Notes: generated by a model from the sequence alone, not told the origin. DNA of 64,000 nucleotides from a bacterium (GCA_905221325.1 CAJNCS010000002.1:186001-250000), one strand, 5' to 3'; counted from the stretch's first letter, positions 1 through 6,941 are shown. A program made the numbers and translations.

Positions 1-1
1 A

Positions 2-370
2 ATCCTTTATCTATTTAGCTTGACGCTGGCCTATCTGATTAACTTTTTCTTTAATATCTGCTTTGGATTTTCAGCCTTTGTATTTAAAAATCTATGGGGT
101 TCCAATCTACTTAAGACTTCCATAGTGGCCTTTATGTCTGGAAGTTTGATACCCTTGGCTTTCTTTCCCAAGATTGTTTCAGATATTTTGTCCTTCTTGC
201 CTTTTTCATCTTTGATCTACACTCCAGTCATGATCATTGTTGGGAAATACGATGCTAGTCAGATTCTTCAAGCGCTTTTGCTCCAGTTTTTCTGGCTCTT
301 AGTGATGCTGGGCTTGTCTCAGTTGATTTGGAAACGAGTCCAGTCCTTTATCACCATTCAGGGAGGTTAG
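2..370 (+). CDS. ABC-2 type transporter permease, 5' partial
   Basis: The C-terminal part of a membrane permease; the reading frame is open to the window edge, so the true start lies upstream (the TTG at 20 is only an internal codon). At least three hydrophobic segments are visible, ending in a basic tail. It sits one base before a second permease (372), so the two probably form the membrane half of one exporter of the uncharacterised ABC-2 family (COG4587/COG3694 type), with the ATPase expected upstream of the window. The substrate cannot be told from sequence. Family assignment rests on the pairing and hydrophobic pattern. Confidence 0.7.
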   Translation: MLYLFSLTLAYLINFFFNICFGFSAFVFKNLWGSNLLKTSIVAFMSGSLIPLAFFPKIVSDILSFLPFSSLIYTPVMIIVGKYDASQILQALLLQFFWLLVMLGLSQLIWKRVQSFITIQGG

Positions 371-371
371 T

Positions 372-1157
372 ATGAAAAAATATCAACGCATGCATTTGAT
401 TTTTATCAGACAATACATCAAGCAAATCATGGAATACAAGGTGGATTTTGTGGTTGGTGTGCTAGGAGTTTTTCTGACCCAAGGCTTGAACCTCTTGTTT
501 CTCAATGTCATCTTTCAACACATCCCCTCGCTAGAAGGCTGGACTTTTCAAGAGATAGCTTTTATTTATGGATTTTCCTTGATTCCCAAGGGACTGGACC
601 ATCTCTTTTTTGATAATCTCTGGGCACTAGGGCAACGCTTAGTCCGAAAAGGAGAATTTGATAAGTATTTGACTCGTCCTATCAATCCTCTCTTCCATAT
701 CCTCGTTGAGACCTTTCAGATTGATGCCTTGGGCGAACTTTTGGTTGGTGGAATCCTTCTAGCGACAACGGTCACTAGTATTAGCTGGACCTTTCCTAAA
801 TTTTTGCTTTTCCTAGTTTGTATTCCTTTTGCGACCTTGATTTATACTTCCTTGAAAATTGCGACAGCCAGTATCGCTTTTTGGACCAAGCAGTCAGGCG
901 CCATGATTTACATTTTCTATATGTTCAATGACTTTGCCAAGTACCCGATTTCGATTTACAATTCGCTTCTTCAATGGTTGATTAGTTTTATCGTGCCTTT
1001 CGCCTTTACGGCCTACTATCCTGCCAGCTATTTCTTGCAGGATAAGGATGTCTTCTTTAATATCGGTGGTTTGATTCTGATTTCACTTGTCCTCTTTGTC
1101 ATTTCTTTGAAACTATGGGACAGGGGCTTAGATGCCTACGAAAGTGCGGGTTCGTAA
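372..1157 (+). CDS. ABC-2 type transporter permease
   Basis: A 261-residue polytopic membrane protein with about six hydrophobic segments and few charged residues. It starts with an ATG preceded by GGGAGG and follows the previous permease by one base, so both are translated from one mRNA. Length and pattern fit the ABC-2 permease family COG3694 that is paired with COG4587 in Firmicutes; such pairs work with a separate ATPase in export of an unknown substrate. A strong terminator follows at 1171. Confidence 0.75.
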   Translation: MKKYQRMHLIFIRQYIKQIMEYKVDFVVGVLGVFLTQGLNLLFLNVIFQHIPSLEGWTFQEIAFIYGFSLIPKGLDHLFFDNLWALGQRLVRKGEFDKYLTRPINPLFHILVETFQIDALGELLVGGILLATTVTSISWTFPKFLLFLVCIPFATLIYTSLKIATASIAFWTKQSGAMIYIFYMFNDFAKYPISIYNSLLQWLISFIVPFAFTAYYPASYFLQDKDVFFNIGGLILISLVLFVISLKLWDRGLDAYESAGS

Positions 1158-1170
1158 AAGGAAGAATCTC

Positions 1171-1199
1171 AAAGCCTTGTCTCAGGACAGGCTTTTTTA
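1171..1199 (+). terminator. Rho-independent terminator after the ABC permeases
   Basis: Stem AAGCCTTGTC / GACAGGCTT with a short loop, followed by six T residues. It ends the ABC transporter operon just before the tRNA gene. Confidence 0.85.
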
Positions 1200-1256
1200 A
1201 TCGTGATGAAAATTCCTTGACATCTATTCTCAGAGTGCTATACTAAAAGGGTAATC

Positions 1257-1329
1257 GCCGATTTAGCTCAGTTGGTAGAGCAACGCACTCGTAACGCGTA
1301 GGTCACAGGTTCGATCCCTGCAATCGGCA
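1257..1329 (+). tRNA. tRNA-Thr (anticodon CGT)
   Basis: A 73-base cloverleaf: acceptor GCCGATT pairs with AATCGGC, D arm GCTC/GAGC, anticodon loop CTCGTAA with anticodon CGT, variable loop and a T arm with GTTCGATCC. The CCA end is not encoded. One mismatch closes the anticodon stem next to the loop. Its last 14 bases recur exactly at 2584-2597, marking it as the attachment site of an old integrated element. Confidence 0.95.
1316..1329 (+). repeat. attL-like repeat in the tRNA-Thr 3' end
   Basis: CCCTGCAATCGGCA, the T-arm/acceptor end of tRNA-Thr, is repeated in direct orientation at 2584-2597. The flanking bases differ on both sides, so the identity is exactly 14 bp. This is the usual footprint left when a tyrosine-integrase element enters a tRNA 3' end. 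Confidence 0.75.
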
Positions 1330-1545
1330 TTTTGGGAAATGTAAAGAAAAGCAAAGAATATTCAAAATGTTAGTTTAAAGGCAATCATCACAAGTTAGCT
1401 TTTTAAAATAGGTTAGTATTTTTGGAATCTTTGACCAAAGTGTGACCAAAATTTGACCAAAAAGTCAATGAATATAGAATAAAGTGGATCAGGAAACTGG
1501 TCTATTTTATTTTGTAGTTATTGAACAAAAGTGGTCTATTTTAGG
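1330..1545. other. Non-coding left end of a relic element
   Basis: No gene is supported here. The stretch is AT-rich and carries three TGACCAAA repeats at an 11-bp period (1432-1461). No integrase reading frame survives. It lies between the tRNA attachment repeat and the hicA promoter. Confidence 0.6.
1432..1461 (+). repeat. Three TGACCAAA repeats, 11-bp period
   Basis: TGACCAAA occurs at 1432-1439, 1443-1450 and 1454-1461, one helical turn apart, about 100 bp inside the attachment repeat. Such spaced short repeats near an element end resemble arm-type integrase binding sites; that role is an inference. Confidence 0.55.
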
Positions 1546-1574
1546 TTGACAAAAATACGCATAATGCGTATAAT
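1546..1574 (+). promoter_or_regulatory. hicAB promoter with palindromic operator
   Basis: TTGACA (1546-1551) and TATAAT (1569-1574) are separated by 17 bp. A palindrome with arms ATACGCAT / ATGCGTAT around one central base fills the spacer and overlaps the -10 box (1555-1571). This is a likely operator for the HicB antitoxin, whose C-terminus looks like a DNA-binding ribbon-helix-helix. Confidence 0.8.
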
Positions 1575-1602
1575 AATAAGTGTAAGGAGGTAACGATAAT
1601 AT

Positions 1603-1791
1603 ATGCCACTTACAGGTAAAGAAATGGTGAAACTAGCTCTTGAGAATGGATGGGTTGAAGTTCGTCAAAGGGGAAGTCATCATCATTTTAAGAAAGAGGG
1701 TTTTTCTTATCTTGTCACGATTCCAGTTCATGGAAATGAAGATTTAGGAAGAGGTTTGGAAAGAAAGATTCTCAAAGATTTAGGATTGTAA
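1603..1791 (+). CDS. hicA: HicA-family mRNA interferase toxin
   Basis: A 62-residue protein with the HicA (YcfA-like) pattern: an N-terminal helix beginning GKEMVKLALENGW, the sequence GSHHHF holding the conserved catalytic histidine (residues 26-28), and a basic C-terminus ending in KILKDLGL. HicA cleaves mRNA and is neutralised by HicB, encoded 40 bp downstream. Length is typical. RBS AAGGAGG lies 12 bases before the ATG and a consensus promoter precedes it. The gene sits inside the tRNA-Thr relic, so it is probably a surviving cargo or stabilisation module. Confidence 0.9.
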   Translation: MPLTGKEMVKLALENGWVEVRQRGSHHHFKKEGFSYLVTIPVHGNEDLGRGLERKILKDLGL

Positions 1792-1831
1792 GTCTTACAT
1801 TCCTAAGTCTTTTCATATCGGAGGTAGTAAA

Positions 1832-2209
1832 ATGTTAAAAACGTATCCAGCTATTTTTCATATAGAAGGAACAGGATATTGGGTAGAATTTCCAGAATTT
1901 GGTGGTGGTACAGAAGGAAAAAATATCGAAGAAGCGATGAAAAATGCTCGAGAAATGCTTGAAAATGTTTTAGCTTCTTATATCGATGAAGGGATGGCGC
2001 TGCCTACACCAAGTGATATTTTAAAGATTGAAGTTTCAGATGGTTTTGTATCAATGATTCAAGTAGATCCTGCACCCTTTGTGAGAAGTAATAAGGCGAT
2101 TAGGAAGAATGTGACCGTTCCTGAATGGCTAGTTCGTCTTGCTGATCGAGAAAAGATTAACTATTCAGAAGTTTTGGCGCAAGCGCTAGAGAAGAAGTTG
2201 CAAGTTTAA
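1832..2209 (+). CDS. hicB: HicB-family antitoxin
   Basis: A 125-residue protein with the HicB two-part layout. Residues 1-70 carry the partial RNase H-like fold, with YWVEFPEF and the helix EEAMKNAREML. Residues 95-125 look like a ribbon-helix-helix DNA-binding domain (VTVPEWLVRLADREK onward). It should bind HicA and repress its own promoter at the palindrome 1555-1571. RBS GGAGG precedes the ATG. Together with hicA it forms an intact toxin-antitoxin operon in toxin-first order, as usual for this family. Confidence 0.9.
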   Translation: MLKTYPAIFHIEGTGYWVEFPEFGGGTEGKNIEEAMKNAREMLENVLASYIDEGMALPTPSDILKIEVSDGFVSMIQVDPAPFVRSNKAIRKNVTVPEWLVRLADREKINYSEVLAQALEKKLQV

Positions 2210-2240
2210 ATTTAAAGTCTGTGTTTACTAGGGAATAAAT

Positions 2241-2269
2241 TTGTTATGCATTGGTAAAAGTAATACAAT
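2241..2269 (+). promoter_or_regulatory. Promoter of the relB/dinJ pseudogene
   Basis: TTGTTA (2241-2246), 17-bp spacer, TACAAT (2264-2269). The RBS AAGGGG follows. The promoter and RBS look intact although the gene behind them is broken. Confidence 0.6.
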
Positions 2270-2300
2270 AGATATACAAAATAAATTAAGGGGAAATGCC

Positions 2301-2614
2301 ATGTCATAAATTGCTGTTAGGGTAGATGATGAATTAAAAAAGAAGCAACTGCCCTTTTTAATGAGTTAGGCTTGGATATGACAACTGCTGTGAAGTTGTT
2401 TTTGAAGCAAAGTGTGTTGACGAGAAGTATTCCGTTTGAGTTAAAACTTGATTCAGATTATGAAATTGAGTTAGAAGATGGTGATTATATTCGTACAAGA
2501 AATATAGATGAATATAATGAAGTTACTCAGAAGGCTTTTAAAGAGAGTATTAGTAAATATAAAAATGAGTGGATAACAAAAAGCCCTGCAATCGGCAGAA
2601 TCAAGAAGTCCTGA
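2301..2614 (+). pseudogene. RelB/DinJ-type antitoxin, broken
   Basis: The ATG at 2301 with its RBS opens a frame whose third codon is TAA. Beyond it the typical DinJ start (IAVRVDDELKK) is readable, then one A is missing from an A run near 2336, shifting into the frame that continues ATALFNELGLDMTTAVKLFL. A residual open frame from the ATG at 2372 to 2614 lacks the N-terminal strand of the ribbon-helix-helix. The last ten codons run through the attachment repeat 2584-2597, so the C-terminus is not native. No RelE/YafQ toxin follows; it was probably lost with the rest of the element. Confidence 0.75.
2584..2597 (+). repeat. attR-like repeat
   Basis: An exact 14-bp copy of the tRNA-Thr 3' end (1316-1329). 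It bounds the relic element on the right; backbone sequence with the promoter of the next gene begins shortly after. Confidence 0.75.
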
Positions 2615-2685
2615 TGGGCTTCTTTTCTTTTGTTACGAATTTTCAACCACTTAGACCGAGATACAGACCAGATAGGCAAAAGGGC

Positions 2686-2714
2686 TTGTTCTTGAAAAAA
2701 TCCTCTGCTATAAT
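2686..2714 (+). promoter_or_regulatory. Promoter of the small membrane protein gene
   Basis: TTGTTC (2686-2691), 17-bp spacer, TATAAT (2709-2714) with an upstream TGC that makes an extended -10. Confidence 0.7.
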
Positions 2715-2786
2715 GATTTTTGTAAAGGGCGTGAAGTGATAATGTCAGACAATTCAGGTTCCTAAAAAAGAAAATGGAGACAAAAA

Positions 2787-3104
2787 ATGAAAAAATTATT
2801 GGGAATCGTATTTTTAGTAGCGGCAACGGTAGTATTGTATTTCGGTTCTGTTGGTTGGCCAAGTTTGGATGTCAACCTCTGGTCACTCATTCCAGTGGGA
2901 TTGTTCCTCTATTTCACACTAGAAAACTTTTTGAAAAAAGACTACAAGTCTAGTCTGATGTGCTTGATCATTGCCTTTATCATTGCAAATGCTATTTTGG
3001 ACCTTTTGCCAATTTCAAGTGGTTTGGTGATTGGTGCTGGTGTGCTAGCTTGTGTAGGACTTGGCTACCTCTTCCCTGATAAAGATAAAAAAGAAGGCAA
3101 ATAA
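2787..3104 (+). CDS. Small membrane protein of unknown function
   Basis: 105 residues with about four hydrophobic segments (roughly 3-20, 30-48, 55-72 and 75-95) and a charged C-terminus rich in Lys and Asp. The pattern resembles the N-terminal membrane domains of stress-sensing proteins such as LiaF, but no clear family signature is visible, so no function is claimed. The RBS GGAG lies 8 bases before the ATG and an extended -10 promoter lies 70 bases upstream. It is a single-gene unit, ended by a terminator shared with the convergent amidase gene. Confidence 0.7.
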   Translation: MKKLLGIVFLVAATVVLYFGSVGWPSLDVNLWSLIPVGLFLYFTLENFLKKDYKSSLMCLIIAFIIANAILDLLPISSGLVIGAGVLACVGLGYLFPDKDKKEGK

Positions 3105-3130
3105 AAAGTCTCGAGATTTCTCGAGACTTT
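3105..3130. terminator. Bidirectional terminator
   Basis: Perfect inverted repeat AAAGTCTCGAGA / TCTCGAGACTTT with a two-base loop and A/T runs outside. It serves both the small membrane protein gene and the convergent amidase. Confidence 0.85.
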
Positions 3131-3134
3131 ATTG

Positions 3135-4934
3135 TTATTGACCAGCGTAGTATTTTTGGATGCCTTTCACAATACCTGCGACTAGTCTATCTTGGTATCG
3201 ATCATCACGAATCCGTTGATTCTCAGTGAAATTATCCATATAACCGAGTTCAAGGAGGACGGCTGGTTTGGCAGTTTCGCGTAGAACGGCAAAACTGCTT
3301 TCCAATAAGCCAGCATCCTTGGCACCTGTTTCTGCAAGGAGAGAGGAGTGGATAGCAGCAGCGAGGCGCTTGCTTTCACTCATACGATCAGGGTTATTGT
3401 GCCAGTATTTATTAATCTTACTTGGATAATCAGGTTCATCGCTATAGGAGTAGGTTTGAATACCGCTCGCTTTTGAGTGAATGTTTCCAGTAGCATTGAA
3501 ATGGATACTGATAAAGATATCAGAGTTGGTTTTATTTACCATTCTTGAACGCTCAGTCTTAAAATCAACGTCGATATCACTGTCGCGTGATGTGAGAACG
3601 GTATAACCCAATCCTTCTAGTTTCTTACGCAGTTTGCGATAGATTTGCATGTTGAGATCTTTCTCGGCGACATTGTAGTAGAAAGCGCCAGAATCTCGAC
3701 CACCATGCCCAGGATCTAGGAAAATGGTATTGCTGTATTGACCTTTTACAAATCCACCTTCTGTTGAAACTTCAGAAATCCATTGGCCGTATTTTTGGAA
3801 CAAATGTTCCTTTCCGTCTATCTTGTAGGTCCCTGATACATAATGTCCGCTATTGTCCAAATAGTAACGAGCCTTGTAATAGTCGTCATAAATCCACTCA
3901 TTCTTGGCCATATAGCCACCAGACTTGAGATAGTAGGCTCCAATCCATTCACGAGCCGCATAGGTTCCATTCGCTTTTAGATAGAACCAACTGTTGTAGG
4001 CCTTGTCAAAGATCCACTCTTTTTCAGCCATGGCTCCACTAGATTTGAGGTAGTAGCTTCCTTTCCATTTATTGGAAAGCATAACCCCATTTTGTTCAAA
4101 GGCATACCAAGTTCCCTTGATTTTCTCCCATTTGTCTTGGCTATATTTCCCATATTCATTAGCGTAATACCAATTTTCATCGATTCTCACCCAAGAGTTT
4201 TCCGCCATAGCCCCGCTACTGCCGAGCAGGTAAGTACCAACGGTCGTTTTGCTGAGCATCACGCCGCTTTTGTCAAAATAATACCAAGAACCGTTTACTT
4301 TTTCCCACTTGTCTTGCGAGATTCTGCCAGATGGTGTGACATAATACCAATTTTGGTCAATCTTCACCCAGCCATTCTCAGCCATGGCCCCGCTTTTAGT
4401 AAGGAGATAACCATCAACGATTGTCTGACTGAGCATGACACCATCTTTGTCAAAGTAGTACCAAATTCCTCCGATTTTTTTCCATGTTTGTTGGATGATT
4501 TTTCCAGACTCACTGGCGTAGTACCATTTACCCTCAAGAGCTACCCAGCCATTTTCTACCATGACTCCGTCTTTATTGAGAACATAGCCATCAAAGATGA
4601 TATCACTGAGTCGATTTCCCTCTTGGTCAAAATAGTACCACTTATCTTGAATTTTTTTCCATTTGAGGACAGGTTGATTGTTTTCATAGAAACGCCAGTG
4701 TTTGTTTTCCTCCTGCCATCCTTCTTTTTTAGGAGCTTCTTCTTTTGCCTTGTCTTTTGGAAGTGTTGCAACCTCCTCTTCAGTTTTAGTTGAAAGATCT
4801 TTCTTATCTTCCTTAGAGTTGCTTTGCTCGGTGGTAGCAGGAGGATTAGCATTGCTTTCCTCTGCGTAGATAGGTGCTTGTGCCAATCCTGCCATTGAAA
4901 GGACAACAGCACTTGCCAATATAAACTTTTTCAA
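3135..4934 (-). CDS. Choline-binding N-acetylmuramoyl-L-alanine amidase (Amidase_3)
   Basis: A 599-residue secreted cell-wall hydrolase. Residues 1-24 form a signal peptide (cleavage likely after IYA), followed by an acidic/Lys-rich linker to about 70. About ten or more aromatic choline-binding repeats (GWV..WYY, KW.K..G.WYYF) occupy about 75-395 and should anchor it to phosphocholine on teichoic acids. The C-terminal 200 residues are an Amidase_3 domain: DPGHGG (zinc His near 410), AEKDLN, ISIHFNA and LLELGY supply the His/Glu/His/Glu set. This family cuts the MurNAc-L-Ala bond. The binding region precedes the catalytic domain, as in LytB and unlike LytA, but LytB is a glucosaminidase, so it is not LytB. 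Confidence 0.9.
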   Translation of the reverse strand: MKKFILASAVVLSMAGLAQAPIYAEESNANPPATTEQSNSKEDKKDLSTKTEEEVATLPKDKAKEEAPKKEGWQEENKHWRFYENNQPVLKWKKIQDKWYYFDQEGNRLSDIIFDGYVLNKDGVMVENGWVALEGKWYYASESGKIIQQTWKKIGGIWYYFDKDGVMLSQTIVDGYLLTKSGAMAENGWVKIDQNWYYVTPSGRISQDKWEKVNGSWYYFDKSGVMLSKTTVGTYLLGSSGAMAENSWVRIDENWYYANEYGKYSQDKWEKIKGTWYAFEQNGVMLSNKWKGSYYLKSSGAMAEKEWIFDKAYNSWFYLKANGTYAAREWIGAYYLKSGGYMAKNEWIYDDYYKARYYLDNSGHYVSGTYKIDGKEHLFQKYGQWISEVSTEGGFVKGQYSNTIFLDPGHGGRDSGAFYYNVAEKDLNMQIYRKLRKKLEGLGYTVLTSRDSDIDVDFKTERSRMVNKTNSDIFISIHFNATGNIHSKASGIQTYSYSDEPDYPSKINKYWHNNPDRMSESKRLAAAIHSSLLAETGAKDAGLLESSFAVLRETAKPAVLLELGYMDNFTENQRIRDDRYQDRLVAGIVKGIQKYYAGQ

Positions 4935-4991
4935 CGATATTCTCCAATCATTATTTTCTAAGAAATATTATAAAATATGTCTGACGGTTTA

Positions 4992-5900
4992 TCAACTATC
5001 AAACTGAACTTCTTCTAGTAAGTATTCGATAAAGCGTTCGCCCATCTTAGACAGGCTGGTTTTTTCATGCTGGATATAGACCAGCTCAATGGGATCGTCA
5101 ATGTCCAGCGGAATGGAAACGATATTGTCTCCGTTGAGGTTACTGTTCAAAATCCCTGTTGCAATGGTGTAACCATCCAAACCAATCAAGAGATTAAAGA
5201 GGGTGGCACGGTCACTGACTACGATGGATTTCTTGTGGTGCTCTTGTGAAAGAATCTCCTCTGAAAAGTAGAAGGAGTTGTGCGTCCCCTGATCATAACT
5301 CAGATAAGGGAAGTCTTCCAAATCAGCCAGTTTGACCTTGTCTTTTTTAGCTAGAGGGTTGGTCTTGCTGACAAAGATATGAGGCTGGGCGGTAAAGAGG
5401 TGGTGGGCTAAGAGGTGGTTGTCGTCCAGCATTTTCGTTAAAACATCACGGTTGTAACTGTTCAAAAAGAGGACACCAACCTCACTACGGAAGTTCTTGA
5501 CGTCATCGATAATCTCCCAAGTCCGAGTTTCACGAAGGAAAAGTTCGTATTTTTCCATATCGCTTTTCTTGAGCAGGGAGACAAAGGCATTGACTACAAA
5601 GGCATAGTGTTGAGACGAAACGCTAAAGAGTTCGCGGTGGGCGACAGGATTTTTATAGCGTTCCTCCAGAAGTTGGGTTTGCTCGACAACTTGACGAGCG
5701 TAGGAGAGAAACTCCATCCCATCACGGGTCAAGGTAATGCCCTTGGGATTGCGGATAAAGATTTCAATGCCCATTTCATTTTCCAAGTCTCGAACAGCAT
5801 TAGAGAGACTGGGTTGGGTGATAAAGAGTTGCTTGGCTGCCTCATTCATAGAGCCAGTTTCGACGATTTTGATAATATAGTGTAGTTGTTGAATTCTCAT
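4992..5900 (-). CDS. LysR-family transcriptional regulator (CpsY/MtaR-like)
   Basis: 302 residues from the ATG at 5900; a longer frame to 5936 exists but would start upstream of the promoter. Residues 1-60 are the winged HTH (MRIQQLHYIIKIVETGSMNE, then TQPSLSNAVRDLE), followed by a linker helix and a LysR effector domain. The N-terminus resembles the streptococcal CpsY/MtaR regulators of methionine uptake and capsule or immune-evasion genes; this is from memory. The -10 box TACAAT ends six bases before the ATG, so the mRNA may be leaderless. The neighbouring genes do not reveal its target. Confidence 0.85.
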   Translation of the reverse strand: MRIQQLHYIIKIVETGSMNEAAKQLFITQPSLSNAVRDLENEMGIEIFIRNPKGITLTRDGMEFLSYARQVVEQTQLLEERYKNPVAHRELFSVSSQHYAFVVNAFVSLLKKSDMEKYELFLRETRTWEIIDDVKNFRSEVGVLFLNSYNRDVLTKMLDDNHLLAHHLFTAQPHIFVSKTNPLAKKDKVKLADLEDFPYLSYDQGTHNSFYFSEEILSQEHHKKSIVVSDRATLFNLLIGLDGYTIATGILNSNLNGDNIVSIPLDIDDPIELVYIQHEKTSLSKMGERFIEYLLEEVQFDS

Positions 5901-5906
5901 GTTTTT

Positions 5907-5936
5907 ATTGTACCACACTTGCGGAAGAATGGGCAA
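5907..5936 (-). promoter_or_regulatory. Promoter of the LysR gene, leaderless configuration
   Basis: On the minus strand TTGCCC, an 18-bp spacer and TACAAT are followed by AAAAAC and then the ATG. A start site 6-7 bases past the -10 falls on or next to the start codon, and no RBS is present. Confidence 0.6.
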
Positions 5937-5975
5937 TGAAGACGAAGAAAATAGGGTGAAAGAGCCGGTCCAGTA

Positions 5976-6004
5976 TTGAAAAAAAGTCTAGAATTTGCTA
6001 AAAT
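5976..6004 (+). promoter_or_regulatory. Promoter of yqgQ
   Basis: TTGAAA (5976-5981), 17-bp spacer, TAAAAT (5999-6004) with an upstream TGC extension. The expected start site is about 6011, immediately at the ATG 6012. Confidence 0.65.
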
Positions 6005-6011
6005 GGAAGCT

Positions 6012-6236
6012 ATGAAAACATTCTATGATGTGCAGCAATTTCTCAAACAGTTTGGCATTATTGTTTACATGGGGAAGCGCTTGTATGATATTGAACTGAT
6101 GAAGCTCGAACTCTCTCGGATCTATGATGCCGGTCTGATGGACAAGCTAGACTATCTAGAGGCGGAAGCTGTTCTTCGCAGAGAGCACAAGATAGAATTA
6201 GACTACTTAGAGAAAAATGGAGATAAGAACTTATGA
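6012..6236 (+). CDS. yqgQ: YqgQ-family protein
   Basis: 74 residues beginning KTFYDVQQFLKQFG, which matches the YqgQ family of small helical Firmicute proteins (about 70 residues, function unknown). The start at 6012 is chosen because the upstream ATG at 6003 and TTG at 5976 lie inside the promoter. The gene overlaps the next one by four bases (ATGA), so translation is coupled to the rhodanese-like protein. The mRNA may start at or next to the ATG. Confidence 0.8.
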   Translation: MKTFYDVQQFLKQFGIIVYMGKRLYDIELMKLELSRIYDAGLMDKLDYLEAEAVLRREHKIELDYLEKNGDKNL

Positions 6237-6613
6237 CAATTTGGATTTTATGGGGAATTGTACTAGCGATGGCGGCGTGGATGGGTTATAACTACCTTCG
6301 TATTCGTCGTGCGGCTAAGATTGTGGACAATGCAGAATTTGAAGCCTTGATTCGAAAAGGGCAATTGATTGATGTCCGTGAACCAGCAGAATTTCACAGA
6401 AAACATATCCTCGGAGCTCGCAATATTCCTTCAAATCAGTTGAAGTCAAGTCTTGCAGCCCTTCGCAAGGATAAACCTGTCCTTCTCTACGAAAACCAAC
6501 GTGGACAACGAGTGACCAATGCAGCACTTTATCTGAAAAAACAAGGTTTCTCTGAGATTTATATCCTTTCTTATGGATTGGATTCTTGGATTGGTAAGGT
6601 CAAGACTAGCTAA
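6233..6613 (+). CDS. Membrane-anchored rhodanese-like protein lacking cysteine
   Basis: 126 residues: one N-terminal membrane segment (about 3-20), then a rhodanese fold with LIDVREPAEFHRKHILGARNIP and the loop region LLYENQRGQR. Active rhodaneses carry a catalytic Cys in that loop; here the entire protein has no cysteine, so sulfur transfer is not possible by the known mechanism. The family (YqhL-like) is conserved next to yqgQ in Firmicutes, which suggests a scaffolding or binding role. Its start overlaps the yqgQ stop. Confidence 0.85.
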   Translation: MTIWILWGIVLAMAAWMGYNYLRIRRAAKIVDNAEFEALIRKGQLIDVREPAEFHRKHILGARNIPSNQLKSSLAALRKDKPVLLYENQRGQRVTNAALYLKKQGFSEIYILSYGLDSWIGKVKTS

Positions 6614-6658
6614 TATTCTATTAAAAACTGTCGAATGATAGATAAAGCTAGCATTTTA

Positions 6659-6667
6659 TGGTATCAT
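6659..6667 (+). promoter_or_regulatory. Extended -10 promoter of the DUF4190-like gene
   Basis: TGGTATCAT; no good -35 is visible. An RBS AAGGAG follows before the ATG at 6700. Confidence 0.45.
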
Positions 6668-6699
6668 CATTTATATTAAATTTAAGGAGATTTTATAAT

Positions 6700-6933
6700 A
6701 TGAATTCACAACAAAAGAAAAAACCTTCACTTATTTTAGGTATCTTATCTATCGTCCTTGGTTTGCTATTTCCAATAGTAGGTCTGATTTTGGGGATCAT
6801 AGGATTGGTCTTGGCTTTTTCATACCAAAAAGAATCTGGACTAGACTATAAAACAGAAAAAATTCTCAACATCGTAGGACTTGTAGTTTCTGTACTTAAT
6901 TGGATTCTAGCAATCGCAATAGTTTTTAGATAA
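6700..6933 (+). CDS. Small membrane protein, DUF4190-like
   Basis: 77 residues with a Lys-rich N-terminus (MNSQQKKKPS) followed by two long hydrophobic segments (about 10-40 and 55-76) rich in Gly/Ile/Leu, a pattern common in DUF4190 proteins. The start at 6700 is preferred over an in-frame ATG at 6658 because AAGGAG lies correctly before it and the upstream ATG overlaps the promoter. Function unknown. A terminator follows at once. Confidence 0.7.
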   Translation: MNSQQKKKPSLILGILSIVLGLLFPIVGLILGIIGLVLAFSYQKESGLDYKTEKILNIVGLVVSVLNWILAIAIVFR

Positions 6934-6941
6934 GCAAAAAT

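Noticed and set aside
1330..1602. Possible integrase remnant next to tRNA-Thr
   Set aside because: No frame in either direction shows tyrosine-recombinase motifs; only the short repeats remain.
2527..2862. 111-codon minus-strand frame across the attR repeat
   Set aside because: It covers the start of the 105-residue membrane protein and the promoter between, has no RBS and no family pattern.
4092..4793. 233-codon open frame opposite the choline-binding amidase
   Set aside because: It mirrors the repetitive amidase gene, has no RBS or promoter and encodes a low-complexity product; it is a shadow frame.
5901..5936. Longer LysR start at 5936
   Set aside because: The extra 12 residues lie across the promoter and precede the conserved MRIQQLHY start.
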